Virus record (IMG/VR): IMGVR_UViG_3300046680_000106
Span: 1-39,930 of that record
DNA: 39,930 bases
Origin: a virus
Reading direction: 5' to 3' (one strand)
Of this stretch, positions 1-8,370 are shown in pieces (the first letter of the stretch is position 1; each line of letters starts with the position of its first letter). The translations under genes were made by a program, and so were the position numbers. Below the pieces are notes generated by a model, which saw only the letters and a list, made by a program, of their open reading frames with translations, made no database searches and was not told the origin of the DNA.

Positions 1-13
1 GGAGAGTTGTGCC

Positions 14-205
14 GTGACCCCGTTCAGGCCCGAACCCATCAAGACGACCAAGCTATGGACCGGCGTCTGCCGCGACGGCCCGTGGAAAGGCCTGCCATTG
101 ACGGCGGGATCGCGCTTCGTCTGCGCCCCCGACGGCAATGAATACTGCAATGACGGGACCGGACACTGGAACTGGGTCGAGCTACACCACGAGGGCAAGA
201 AATGA
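14..205 (+). CDS. small phage protein, paralogue of next gene's N-terminus
   Basis: A 63-residue soluble protein with a GTG start; GGAGAG at positions 1-6 is a plausible ribosome site. Its stop overlaps the next start (ATGA at 202-205), so the two are probably translationally coupled. The sequence follows a pattern of G-V-C-x-x-G-P, then L-T, Y-x-x-D, W-x-W and E-G-K. The first 55 or so residues of the next gene product repeat this pattern, so this looks like a stand-alone copy of that domain. The aromatic/Gly spacing suggests a small beta-rich fold, but I recognise no named family and assign no function. The upstream flank is cut by the window edge, so an earlier start cannot be fully excluded. 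Confidence 0.7.
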   Translation: MTPFRPEPIKTTKLWTGVCRDGPWKGLPLTAGSRFVCAPDGNEYCNDGTGHWNWVELHHEGKK

Positions 206-660
206 GCAAAATCCTCAATGGCGTTTGCGTCGGCGGTCCCCTGAATGACCGGGGCCTGACCTGGGACAAGGACGTGAAAGTGCTGCTGGCGTCGAACAAC
301 GACGGCCACGCCGGCGAATACCACTATGACCACGCAGCCACCAACAAGTGGATCTGGCTTGACGAAGGCAAGGAACAAACCATGAGCAGAGCAGCCGAAG
401 AGCAGACCATACCCCGAATTACGCCCGAAATCATCGATAAGCGCATCGTGCGGGTGAAATACTATCAATTTCCCGACTCCACCGTCATGATCTGCGCCAT
501 CGAACTGACCAATGGCTACCATGTCATTGGCGAGGCCGGCTGCTCTTCTCCGCTCACTTTTGACGAAACCATCGCCAGGCGGATCTCCTTCGACGACGCC
601 CGCCGCAAGATCTGGCCGCTGGAGGGCTACGTCCTCCGCAACGAACTGAAGGGGCTATGA
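202..660 (+). CDS. N4 gp49/Sf6 gp66 family protein with extra N-terminal domain
   Basis: 152 residues in two parts. Residues 1-57 resemble the whole preceding small protein (GVCxGGP, LTWDK, YHYD, WIWLDEGK). Residues 72-150 match the N4 gp49/phage Sf6 gene 66 family (Phage_gp49_66). The signs are ITPEIIDKRI at the start, the central NGYHVIGEAGCSSP block, FDxxIARRISFDDARRKIWPLEGY and a closing helix. The family is widespread in tailed phages as a small early or accessory protein of unknown biochemical role. The start is set by the 4-nt overlap with the upstream gene. The stop overlaps the start of a tiny membrane ORF at 657. The family call is firm; the meaning of the N-terminal extension is unknown. 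Confidence 0.82.
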   Translation: MSKILNGVCVGGPLNDRGLTWDKDVKVLLASNNDGHAGEYHYDHAATNKWIWLDEGKEQTMSRAAEEQTIPRITPEIIDKRIVRVKYYQFPDSTVMICAIELTNGYHVIGEAGCSSPLTFDETIARRISFDDARRKIWPLEGYVLRNELKGL

Positions 661-800
661 CGCCGCTCGATATCGCCATTTCGGTTTTCATCCTGCTGCT
701 TGTCAGCCGCCTCTCCTACAACAAGGGGCGGCGCGACGAGCGCGCCGCTCATTTCGAGGATTACGAAAATGAGTTTCATGATGAAGGCCACTGTCGATAA
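657..800 (+). CDS. tiny single-pass membrane protein
   Basis: A 47-residue ORF reading ATG ACG CCG CTC from 657, with a 4-nt overlap with the preceding stop. Residues 4-20 (LDIAISVFILLLVSRLS) form one hydrophobic membrane segment. A charged tail rich in Arg, Asp and Glu follows and ends in H-C-R. The last 32 nt overlap the next gene in another frame. The start/stop overlap and clear transmembrane segment argue for a real gene, but there is no family match to cite. A small membrane-anchored accessory protein is the most that can be said. Confidence 0.55.
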   Translation: MTPLDIAISVFILLLVSRLSYNKGRRDERAAHFEDYENEFHDEGHCR

Positions 801-984
801 TCACCCGCTGCCTGGCGGGCGACCCTCACACCTGTTTGACGTCCATGTCGAGGGCGGCGATCCGCCGGCCAAGGCCGAATACACCATCATCGCCAACGAT
901 GAGGATGAAGCGGCCCGCGAGGGCATGAAACGGTTCCAAAAGGCCCATGACAAGACGCCGATGCCCGACATTGGCGATATTTGA
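769..984 (+). CDS. small acidic hypothetical protein
   Basis: 71 residues starting MSFMMKATVD. This frame is open from 700, but ATG 769 is preferred because GAGGA at 755-759 sits about 9 nt upstream; an earlier start would extend back deep into the tiny membrane ORF. The central part (FDVHVEGGDPPAKAEYTIIA) looks like a two-strand beta unit. A helix rich in Glu, Arg and Lys follows (DEDEAAREGMKRFQKAH). No named family recognised. It is the last gene before the portal; a 44-nt gap with an AGAGAGGA ribosome site follows. Confidence 0.65.
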   Translation: MSFMMKATVDNHPLPGGRPSHLFDVHVEGGDPPAKAEYTIIANDEDEAAREGMKRFQKAHDKTPMPDIGDI

Positions 985-1028
985 AATAGGCGTTATAGTC
1001 CCTTCTGCTTTTCCAGAGAGGATGCGCC

Positions 1029-3563
1029 ATGCCATTGGTGCCGGGCTTGCCCCTGAACATCCGCCAGACCAATGGCGGCGCCCCGCCGGCCATTTCTCCG
1101 GGCGTCTCCATCCAGCATGACGTTCACGAGCCTCCCGGCGTCCCCGAAATGGACGACGCCGGCGCTGTCATCAAGATCGAGCATGCCGACGGCAGCGTCA
1201 CTGTCTCGCTTGATGGCAAATCGCTGGTCGATAAGCCAGAGCAGAACACAGGCTGGTTCGCCAACCTGGCCGAAAAGCTTCCGGAAGACGATCTGAGCGG
1301 CATTGCCGACGATTTGCTGCGCGGGATCGACGAGGATCTGACCAGCCGCAACGACTGGATCGAAGAGCGCGCCCAGGGCATCAAGCTGCTCGGCCTCAAG
1401 ATCGAGATCCCCAATTTGCAGTCGGCGGCGGACGGCGCCCCGGTGGACGGCATGTCAAAAGTGCGGCATCCGCTGCTGCAGGAGGCGGTGCTCCGCTTTC
1501 AAGCCAACTGCCGCTCCGAAATGCTGCCCACCGACGGGCCGATCAAGATCCGCGATGACGGCAGCAACTCCAATCTCCCTCGTGACGCACTGGCGACCGC
1601 CCTTGAAAAAGACCTCAATCATTATCTCACTGTCACTGCGACCGAATACTATCCCGACACCGACAAGATGTTCCTTCTGCTGGGCTTTGGCGGCACGGCA
1701 TTCAAGAAAGTGTACAACTGCCCGCTGCGTAATCGGCCAGTTTCTGAATCGGTTGACGCCAACGACCTCATCGTCAACGACGCCGCCACCGACCTCGCCA
1801 ACGCCAAGCGTGTTACCCATCGATCTATGATGCGGCCCTCGACGGTCAGGCGCATGCAGATAATCGGCGCCTATCGCGACATCGACCTCGATACGCCCAA
1901 GCCGCAGACGCTCGACGCTGCGCAGGAGGCGGCTAAAAACCAGCAAGGGATCCAGACCAACACCACGAGGCCCGACGACCGTGACCGCGAGATCTACGAG
2001 TGCTATTGCGAACTCGATCTCAAAGGCTACGAGCACAAGTACAAAGGCAAGATTTCGGGCCTTGAGATCCCGTACCGGGTCACCATCGACCTCTCCAGCC
2101 GCAAAATCCTCTCGGTCGTCAGAAACTACGATGAGGACACGAAGGAGCTTCCTGAAGCTAGAGAGACATTCGTCAAATATACCTACGTACCGGGCCTCGG
2201 CTTCTACGATATCGGACTCCTTCATATATTGGGCAATACCACCAACGCTGTTACTGCTGCTTGGCGCGAGTTGCTGGACGCTGGAATGTTTAACAACTTT
2301 CCCGGCTTTCTCATGGCTGATACGGGAGCCAGACAGAACACGAATATCTTCCGCGTACCGCCGGGCGGCGGCGTCCTCGTCAAGACGGGCGGTCTTCCCA
2401 TCAATCAGGCGATTATGCCACTTCCTTACCAGCCGCCGTCTCAAGCTCTGATGGCCCTGGTCGATAACATGGTGCAGACCGGCCAGCGCAGCGGCGGCAC
2501 CGCCGAACTGCCGGCCAACGAAGGCAAGGCCGAAATCCCCGTCGGCACCATCCTGGCGATGATCGAGCAGGCCCAGAAGGTGCTGAACAACGTCCACAAG
2601 CGCATGCACTCGGCGCAATCGCAGGAATTTCGCCTGCTGATACGCTGCTTCAAGGAGAACCCCAAGGCGTTCTGGCAGCGCAACAAGAAGCCGTCCGCGC
2701 CGTGGGACGAGCAGAACTTCCGCGCCGCGCTCGATCAGGCCGACCTGACCCCGCAGGCCGATCCGAATACGTCGAGCCATGGCCAGCGCGTGATGAAGAT
2801 CATGGCGCTCAAGCAGTTGCAGCAGCAAAACCCCAGTCTCTACGACCCCATCGCCATCGATACGGCGGCGCTGCAGGCGCTGGGCTGGAACAATCCGCAG
2901 CAATTCATGGCGCCGCCGAGCGCCCAGGCCGCGCCTCCCCCGCAACTCATCCAGCAGCAGGCTGAGACGGCGGCGAAGACCCTCACCTCGCAGGCGGCGA
3001 TGGTCACCGCCCAGGCGCGGGCCAAGGAGGCCGGCGCCCGCGCCATGAACCTGATGGCGGAAGCCCAGACCATGGGCATGGACGAAACCGGCCAGATCCA
3101 GCAGGACACGCCGGTCGATCAGCACCGCGCCGAATCGGAGCGCATCAAGGCCAACGCGCATGCGCAGCAGGCCGACACTCACCAATCCGTCATGCAGGCC
3201 AAGTCCCAGGCCGACCTGCTGAACGCCCAGACGCGGGCCAAGGAAATCCAATTGAAGCTGGGCGAACTGTCGATGAAGGATTCGCACCACGACGACGAGC
3301 AGCGCCTCAAGGCGAGGCAGAGCGCCGTCGATATGGCCAAGCAGGTCATGGACACCCGTGCCGAAGACCAGCGCACCGCCGCCGAGATCCATCACGATCA
3401 CACCATACTGAGCCGCGAGCAGGAGCACGATCACGCGATCACCGAAAAGACCCACGCGCATGAGAAGGAATTGGAGGGCGTGAAGAAAGCGGCGGCTATC
3501 GCGGTCGCTAAAGCCAAACCGAAACCCAAGCCTGCAGCCGCCAAGCCAAAGGCCAAGAAATGA
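1029..3563 (+). CDS. portal protein (head-tail connector)
   Basis: 844 residues. The portal is the dodecameric ring at the unique capsid vertex through which DNA is packaged and ejected. The match is to large podovirus-type portals. After a variable 75-residue leader, residues 76-165 carry DDLxxRxDWIEERAQGIKLLGL, then the MSKVRHPLLQEAVLRFQAN block and EMLPTDGPIKI, all typical of this portal group. Residues about 630-820 are Gln/Ala/Glu-rich and strongly helical, like the barrel or coiled extension of P22-type portals. The extreme C-terminus is a Lys/Pro/Ala tail ending KPKAKK. The length is in the usual range for this group. Ribosome site AGAGAGGA lies at 1015-1022. The stop overlaps the next start (ATGA at 3560). 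No terminase is visible upstream, so it must lie outside the window. Confidence 0.88.
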   Translation: MPLVPGLPLNIRQTNGGAPPAISPGVSIQHDVHEPPGVPEMDDAGAVIKIEHADGSVTVSLDGKSLVDKPEQNTGWFANLAEKLPEDDLSGIADDLLRGIDEDLTSRNDWIEERAQGIKLLGLKIEIPNLQSAADGAPVDGMSKVRHPLLQEAVLRFQANCRSEMLPTDGPIKIRDDGSNSNLPRDALATALEKDLNHYLTVTATEYYPDTDKMFLLLGFGGTAFKKVYNCPLRNRPVSESVDANDLIVNDAATDLANAKRVTHRSMMRPSTVRRMQIIGAYRDIDLDTPKPQTLDAAQEAAKNQQGIQTNTTRPDDRDREIYECYCELDLKGYEHKYKGKISGLEIPYRVTIDLSSRKILSVVRNYDEDTKELPEARETFVKYTYVPGLGFYDIGLLHILGNTTNAVTAAWRELLDAGMFNNFPGFLMADTGARQNTNIFRVPPGGGVLVKTGGLPINQAIMPLPYQPPSQALMALVDNMVQTGQRSGGTAELPANEGKAEIPVGTILAMIEQAQKVLNNVHKRMHSAQSQEFRLLIRCFKENPKAFWQRNKKPSAPWDEQNFRAALDQADLTPQADPNTSSHGQRVMKIMALKQLQQQNPSLYDPIAIDTAALQALGWNNPQQFMAPPSAQAAPPPQLIQQQAETAAKTLTSQAAMVTAQARAKEAGARAMNLMAEAQTMGMDETGQIQQDTPVDQHRAESERIKANAHAQQADTHQSVMQAKSQADLLNAQTRAKEIQLKLGELSMKDSHHDDEQRLKARQSAVDMAKQVMDTRAEDQRTAAEIHHDHTILSREQEHDHAITEKTHAHEKELEGVKKAAAIAVAKAKPKPKPAAAKPKAKK

Positions 3564-5776
3564 ACGAGCGCGCGAAAGCCCTTGGCTTCGATCCGTCGCA
3601 GACGTGGTTTCACGGCTCAACTAAGGATCTGCCGGCTTTCGCCGCCAAGCGCGCTCCGCGCAGCGAGCAAATGGGCCTGGAAGGCGTTCACCTTGCGCAA
3701 AATCCGGATTTTGCCTCCCATTACGCCGAAGGGCCTGGCGGCAACGTCACGCCAGTTCATGTGCGCGGCAATATTCTCGACGCCACCCAGCTTATCCCCG
3801 AAGGCGGCGAGCATCACGCCATTCTCGATAAGCTGCTGAAGGGAACAGGCCGCAAGCCATACTGGAACTCTGATGAGCAGGGGCGTCGATTCGCCCCGCC
3901 GCTTCAGGGTCATATCGACGCCGTCAGCCCGCAAAAGGCCAAGCGCGTCATCCAGGAACACGGCTACGACGGCGTCAAATACGATGCTCGATACGGATCA
4001 TTGCAGCCTGGAGGCCGCAGCGCGAGCATTTCAAACAAAAGCCCCGCAGTGGTGATGTTCGACCCATCGAATATCCGGGCCAGGACTGCACAATTCGACC
4101 CCCAGCAAGCAGGGAGCGCGGAACTAATGGCATCGAGAGGCGGTAAGGCGATCCACTCTGCGCTCCTGACGGCCAAGAGCCTTTATGACAAGCTGCCGCA
4201 TGTCGTCGGCGGCGGGGCGCCGATGGCCAAGGGCGGCGCTGCGCTGGCGCCGATTCCCCAGATCATCATGCCGGGCGATCACCCGGCCCGCATCGACACC
4301 CGGCTGGCGACCGGGGCCAAGCCGCTCGATCTGGGGCCAGGGCCGCGCACCGTCAACATGGCTGCGTTGCGGGCGACGCCGGCGCTGTTCGACAAGAACG
4401 TCGATATCCTGCGGCACTACCCGAATGTTTCGAAAAGGGCGGCGAAGCTGTCGAACCCGGATATGGCCGAGCATTTCATCAATCACGTCAAGGACAACCT
4501 GCTGTGGCTGCACGATCAGGTGCCCAACGAAACCCGGCAGCGGTCCAAATTGTGGTACGACGGCGCCAACAAGCTGGCCAAGGAGTGGGCGCAAAAATAC
4601 GGCGTCTCGGAGGCGTCCGCCGCCGGCGCGCTGGCCGCGCTGTCGCCGCAGAAGGACTGGTTTCAGAACGTGTCGCTGGCCGAGCGCGTCCTGCATGCGA
4701 TGAAGGGGCGCGGCAATAACGCATATCATGGTGAAACCTTTTCGCCTGAAATGGAGGGCACCTATCGCGGCCTGGACAAGCTGGCCACCGAGAAGAACGA
4801 GCCAATCTTCCAGGCGATCAGGGGCAAGTCGCTGGGCGACATCGACGACATGAAGCACATTCCCGGCGACGAGCGCGCGGTCATGAAGGCGCTGTGGATC
4901 CGGATGCACGATCAGACCCACGGCGATCCCGGCTACAAGATCGCCACGCCGGAAGGTCATTTTGGCGAGGTCGCCCGGAACGCCGACGGATCGCCATCGA
5001 GGGCGGGCTGGGGTTCGCTGGGCGAAATCGGCAAGGCGGTGCAGGCCATCGAGAGCAATGGCGATCCGACCTTCATGAACCGCCTGATGGGCGAGCGCCA
5101 CAAGGTTCGCAATTTCTACAATAACATCCTCGATCCCAACTCCCAGCACGGCGACGTCACCATCGACACCCATGCGGTCGCCGCCGGCCTGCTGCGCGCG
5201 CTGTCGGGCAATTCGCTTGAGGTGGCGCACAATTTCAGCAACTACGCCGGCAAGGGCGTTCCCGGCGCCGGCGGCTCCAACGCCACCGGCGTGAACGGAA
5301 CCTATCCGCTCTACGCCGACGCCTATCGCCAAGCCGCCAAAGAGCGCGGTATACTGCCGCGCGAAATGCAATCGATTACGTGGGAGGCGATCAGAGGATT
5401 GTTCCCCGACACCTTCAAAACTGATAAAAACAACGCCCATATCGACAGCATCTGGAACGACTACAAGAACGGAAAGAAGGGAATCGACGATGTCCGCAAA
5501 GAAATCCACGACTTCGCGGGGGGCATCCGGCCACCGGAGTGGCACGACACCTCTGGAACGCCTGATGCACCGGTTCGGGGTGCCAGTGGACCGGGACTCG
5601 TACCTGGCCCTGGATCACGCGGGCCAGCCCCCCAAGGAATTATCGGCGGAACAGGAAATGGACCTCCCGGAGCACCTGCGCCGCAAGCACCCCGGCAGTC
5701 GGGGCTGATCCTGCCGCCAGGTTATGCCTGCGGCGGCATGATCGACAAAGCATTGGCCGCGACACGGCCCCGGTAA
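3560..5776 (+). CDS. polyvalent protein: ART-like N-terminus plus conserved phage domain
   Basis: 738 residues. Residues 10-175 look like an ADP-ribosyltransferase-type domain of phage polyvalent proteins: WFHGSTKDLPAF near the start (His18), GVHLAQNPDFASHYA (Tyr55), VHVRGNILD, HGYDGVKYDA and a final VVMFDPSNIR strand. The Glu normally found just before that last strand is not evident (the stretch reads NKSPAVVMF), so activity is doubtful. Residues about 275-650 form a second helical conserved domain (VDILRHYPNVSKRA, WYDGANKLAKEWAQKYGVS, ALAALSPQKDW) that I recall, unchecked, as DUF7178. A Gly/Pro linker leads to the C-terminal tail YACGGMIDKALAATRPR. That tail resembles the end of the 34170-36278 product. 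It follows the portal with a 4-nt overlap. Polyvalent proteins are often carried in virions and injected; that is inference here. Confidence 0.72.
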   Translation: MNERAKALGFDPSQTWFHGSTKDLPAFAAKRAPRSEQMGLEGVHLAQNPDFASHYAEGPGGNVTPVHVRGNILDATQLIPEGGEHHAILDKLLKGTGRKPYWNSDEQGRRFAPPLQGHIDAVSPQKAKRVIQEHGYDGVKYDARYGSLQPGGRSASISNKSPAVVMFDPSNIRARTAQFDPQQAGSAELMASRGGKAIHSALLTAKSLYDKLPHVVGGGAPMAKGGAALAPIPQIIMPGDHPARIDTRLATGAKPLDLGPGPRTVNMAALRATPALFDKNVDILRHYPNVSKRAAKLSNPDMAEHFINHVKDNLLWLHDQVPNETRQRSKLWYDGANKLAKEWAQKYGVSEASAAGALAALSPQKDWFQNVSLAERVLHAMKGRGNNAYHGETFSPEMEGTYRGLDKLATEKNEPIFQAIRGKSLGDIDDMKHIPGDERAVMKALWIRMHDQTHGDPGYKIATPEGHFGEVARNADGSPSRAGWGSLGEIGKAVQAIESNGDPTFMNRLMGERHKVRNFYNNILDPNSQHGDVTIDTHAVAAGLLRALSGNSLEVAHNFSNYAGKGVPGAGGSNATGVNGTYPLYADAYRQAAKERGILPREMQSITWEAIRGLFPDTFKTDKNNAHIDSIWNDYKNGKKGIDDVRKEIHDFAGGIRPPEWHDTSGTPDAPVRGASGPGLVPGPGSRGPAPQGIIGGTGNGPPGAPAPQAPRQSGLILPPGYACGGMIDKALAATRPR

Positions 5777-5811
5777 CCTGATACGGTGATTTAGCTAGAA
5801 GGATGACGCCG

Positions 5812-6066
5812 ATGTGTTTCTCGCTCGCCTGGCTTGAGAATTTGCTCATTTGGGTTGTCATCGTCGGCGCCCTGATCGCCATCCTCCAGCTTTTCGTGCC
5901 TTGGGTGCTGGCCCAAGTCGGGGATCTGGGCGGCGCCGTCGGCGTCATCCTGCAAATCGTCAAAATTATCGTCTGGGCGGTGATCGTGATCTTCGTGATC
6001 TATGTTGTGTTCGATCTGATTCAGTGCCTGATTGGCTCCGGTGGCTTGAAGCTACCCAAGTCATAA
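5812..6066 (+). CDS. small two-pass membrane protein
   Basis: 84 residues (MCFSLAWLENLLIW onward), almost entirely hydrophobic. One membrane helix spans about residues 8-35 and a second about 44-72, with an IGSGG turn and short KLPKS tail. ATG 5803 in the same frame directly abuts AGAAGG (5797-5802), leaving no spacer. ATG 5812 leaves 9 nt and is preferred. I recall similar small integral membrane proteins from rhizobial (pro)phages, without known function. A holin-like role is possible from size and topology, but its place among structural genes, far from the endolysin, does not support that strongly. Confidence 0.75.
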   Translation: MCFSLAWLENLLIWVVIVGALIAILQLFVPWVLAQVGDLGGAVGVILQIVKIIVWAVIVIFVIYVVFDLIQCLIGSGGLKLPKS

Positions 6067-6108
6067 CCCCACGGCTCCGGTAAGCCGTAAACCGAGAGGA
6101 CCATATCG

Positions 6109-7389
6109 ATGTCCGAACAAGCCAAAACATACCGCGCCGCGATGCGGGCTAAGGCCGAGCGTTTGGGGACGGCCACGTCCGCAGGCAAAGTCGATTGCAG
6201 CGATTTCGGCCCTGTCGAGCAGGATCCAATTCACGCCGATAAGCAGGAGGGCCTGCGACCCGTCTCCAGGCGAGCGTATAAGAGCGGCGGCGCCGTCATG
6301 GGCGCGGCGGCTTTCAAGCATGGCGGGCGCGTTGCGCGCAAGGGCGGGGGCGCGGCCAACGCCAGTTCCATGTTCGGCAACGCCATCTACAATAGCGACG
6401 TCAAGGAAGCCAACGAGAAGCGCGACGGCTACGTCAAGCGTGAAGGCGGCATGAAGAAAGGCGGCAGGACCGGCAGATTTGGCGGCGGCGGCAATGGCCC
6501 GATTGGCGGCCAGACTGCTGTCAACAATCAGGCGGCTGCGAACGCCATGCAGGCCATCGACGCCAACAATAGAGTCGGCGGCAACGTGCCGACCAACGCC
6601 TTGGGCGTTTCGGCGGGCAGTGGCAGCGGCCATATGTTCGGCATGGCGAAGGGCGGTCACCCGCACAAGGCCGAAGACGAGAAATGCGCCAAGAAGCTGG
6701 TCGCACACCACAAGGCCGACGGCGGACCGATCCCGTCGCCGGCGGACGCCGGTCCGCCTCCCGGCCCGCCCGAAGCTTCACCTTCCGGAACGGACCAGGA
6801 TTCGGGCAAGCTGGATGCGCTGATCAGCGCGCTGGAGCACCAGCATAAAAAGTCGAAGAAGCACAAGGCGCCGCCGATGCCGCCTCCGGGTGCTGATGAT
6901 GAGGCCGGCCCGCCCCCCGATGAGCAGGCCGGCCCGCCTCCAGGCCTCGGCGCCAAGCGCGGCGGCAAGGCCCGCAAGGAAGGCGGCGGCGTCTACGCCC
7001 CCAACATCAAGCTCGGCCCGCGCGACGGTTACGCCAAGGGCGGCAAGACCAAGGGCAGGACGAACATCAATATTGTCATTGGGCAACCTGGCGGCGCCTC
7101 TCCTCCCGATGCTGGCGGACCTCCTCCCCTGGCCGGGCCGCCGCCGGGGCCGGGGGCGGTTCCTGTGCCGCCTCCCGCGCCCCCGCCCCCGCCGATGGCT
7201 GGACCTCCAGGCATGCAGGGACCGCCGGGCGCGCCCCCGCCGATGCCGATGCCGCCTCCGGGCGGGCCGATGGGCCGCAAGCATGGCGGTCGAGCCTATC
7301 CGATTGACGATGGATCGGGCGGCGGCAAAGGCCGTCTGCAGAAGATCAGGTCTTATGGCCTGGTTCCAGCCAAAGGAGGTGGGAAGTGA
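6109..7389 (+). CDS. low-complexity Gly/Lys/Pro-rich virion-associated protein
   Basis: 426 residues of strongly biased composition. The N-terminal 45 residues look ordered (MSEQAKTYRAAMRAKAERLG). The rest is built from glycine-pair motifs next to basic residues: AYKSGGAVMG, FKHGGRVARKGGGA, GMKKGGRTGRF, MAKGGHPHKA, GYAKGGKTKGRTNINIVIG and RKHGGRAYP. Two long Pro/Gly stretches (about residues 225-290 and 345-410) resemble disordered linkers. HGGRVARKGGGA closely matches HGGRAARKSGGA in the 12758-13000 product. Such basic, disordered proteins occur among virion genes of related phages; DNA or capsid interaction is a reasonable guess but not shown. GAGAGGA lies about 9 nt before ATG. A 6-bp hairpin (6071-6076/6083-6088) lies just upstream. 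Confidence 0.7.
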   Translation: MSEQAKTYRAAMRAKAERLGTATSAGKVDCSDFGPVEQDPIHADKQEGLRPVSRRAYKSGGAVMGAAAFKHGGRVARKGGGAANASSMFGNAIYNSDVKEANEKRDGYVKREGGMKKGGRTGRFGGGGNGPIGGQTAVNNQAAANAMQAIDANNRVGGNVPTNALGVSAGSGSGHMFGMAKGGHPHKAEDEKCAKKLVAHHKADGGPIPSPADAGPPPGPPEASPSGTDQDSGKLDALISALEHQHKKSKKHKAPPMPPPGADDEAGPPPDEQAGPPPGLGAKRGGKARKEGGGVYAPNIKLGPRDGYAKGGKTKGRTNINIVIGQPGGASPPDAGGPPPLAGPPPGPGAVPVPPPAPPPPPMAGPPGMQGPPGAPPPMPMPPPGGPMGRKHGGRAYPIDDGSGGGKGRLQKIRSYGLVPAKGGGK

Positions 7390-7655
7390 GCTTCGAAAAG
7401 TCTGTTGTCGATCACGCGCTTGTTGTCGCTTTGGGGATCCTCCTCCTGCTGTTCGCTTTTGCCGGCTTTGTCATTTCGGCTCGTGCTCAGTCTATCGAGA
7501 TTGGGCCAGGCGGCGTTGCGGTAAGTCCTGGCCGCGAGCGCGGCTGGGGCGGGCAGTGCGAGGAACTGCGGCGCGCTTGCGAATACAAGGAAGAGCGCGG
7601 CGAGGAAGGTTACGGCAACTGCCGTCGCTATCGCCGCTTCTGCCAAGGCAGGTAA
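7386..7655 (+). CDS. small exported cysteine-containing protein
   Basis: 89 residues from a GTG start preceded by the strong ribosome site AAAGGAGGT (7373-7381). The GTGA overlaps the upstream stop. Residues 11-32 form a signal or anchor helix followed by SARAQS, a plausible signal-peptidase site after Ala34. The mature part has IEIGPGGVAVSPGR, then four cysteines (about residues 58, 65, 79 and 86) in a CEELRRACEYKEE...NCRRYRRFC arrangement. That suggests two disulfides in the periplasm. I recall similar small secreted proteins from Bradyrhizobium-type genomes. Function unknown. Confidence 0.72.
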   Translation: MSFEKSVVDHALVVALGILLLLFAFAGFVISARAQSIEIGPGGVAVSPGRERGWGGQCEELRRACEYKEERGEEGYGNCRRYRRFCQGR

Positions 7656-7673
7656 TCAAATAGGAGAAAGTTG

Positions 7674-8363
7674 ATGGTGCTTCGTCATGTTGTAATTCGT
7701 GGAGTGGCCGAGATCGGTGACGTGGCCGGCTCGGTCGATCCCGGCTTTGGGCGCCCTGGCTTTGGCGGTCATCCCGATCAGGGCCTTCCCGGCTACGGCC
7801 ATCCCGATCAGGATTTGCCTGGCTACGGACATCCCGATCAGGGTTTGCCTGGTCACGGTCATCCCGATCACGATCTTCCCGGCAGGCGCCCGCGTCCCGA
7901 TCAGGGCCTGCCCGGCTACGGTCATCCGGATCAAGGATTGCCTGGCTACGGTCATCCCGACAACAGCCTGCCCGGCTTGCCGGTTTATCCCTCACAGGGT
8001 CCAATTCTTCCGGCCCCTCCCGGCCATCCTATTCCCGTGCCGCGCATTCCCGTGGTGCAAGCCATCGCGCTGCCTGAAGGCGAAACGCTGCCGACTGGCG
8101 CGCCCCATCGCCCCGGCAGGATTTGCGTGGTGGTTGACGGCGAAACCAAGGCGGTTGGCTGGCTGCAGGGTTCGGATGATCTTCCGGTCGCAGAGCCGAA
8201 AGGCGATGCGCCTGTGCCTGGCGGTCATTGGGTCGCGGTCGAAGCCTTCCCGCAGGCGCGACCGAAAAAGTGCCCCGATGGCGGCGAAGGCGTCGGCAAG
8301 ACTGGTTTTGCCTGGGTGTTTGAGGTGAAGGCCGACTGGGGAACCCAGCCGACGCCGGTCTGA
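7674..8363 (+). CDS. protein with GHPDQGLPGY tandem repeats
   Basis: 229 residues from ATG 7674, with AGGAGA at 7662-7667. Residues 32-105 are about seven tandem copies of a 10-residue unit, consensus GHPDQGLPGY; one copy carries an extra residue and Arg substitutions (RRPRPDQGLPGY). A Pro-rich hinge follows (residues 108-130). A more complex C-terminal domain of about 95 residues starts near AIALPEGETLP and includes RICVVVDGETKAVGWLQG and GHWVAVEAFP, likely a small beta domain. The repeats would give a Pro/Gly-rich extended stalk holding that domain away from its anchor. No signal peptide. A virion or surface role is inferred from context only. A strong hairpin follows the stop. Confidence 0.72.
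   Translation: MVLRHVVIRGVAEIGDVAGSVDPGFGRPGFGGHPDQGLPGYGHPDQDLPGYGHPDQGLPGHGHPDHDLPGRRPRPDQGLPGYGHPDQGLPGYGHPDNSLPGLPVYPSQGPILPAPPGHPIPVPRIPVVQAIALPEGETLPTGAPHRPGRICVVVDGETKAVGWLQGSDDLPVAEPKGDAPVPGGHWVAVEAFPQARPKKCPDGGEGVGKTGFAWVFEVKADWGTQPTPV
7767..7976 (+). repeat. 30-bp in-frame tandem repeat array
   Basis: About seven tandem copies of a 30-bp unit (typical copy GGT CAT CCC GAT CAG GGC CTT CCC GGC TAC) lie inside the 7674-8363 gene. Copies begin at 7767, 7797, 7827, 7857, about 7887 (one codon longer), 7920 and 7950. They have drifted mostly at third positions while the GHPDQ-LPG frame is kept, so selection on the protein repeat is likely. Such arrays change copy number readily by slippage or recombination. 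Confidence 0.85.
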
Positions 8364-8370
8364 AAACACA

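Noticed and set aside
1455-3620. 721-residue open frame on the minus strand opposite the portal gene
   Set aside because: It is the complement of a clear portal gene in GC-rich DNA. Its product is an Arg/Leu/Gly/Val-rich string with no recognisable motif, and it has no neighbour spacing that fits an operon.
7767-7976. 30-bp tandem repeat considered as a CRISPR array
   Set aside because: There are no unique spacers between units, and the repeat is in frame within a coding gene.
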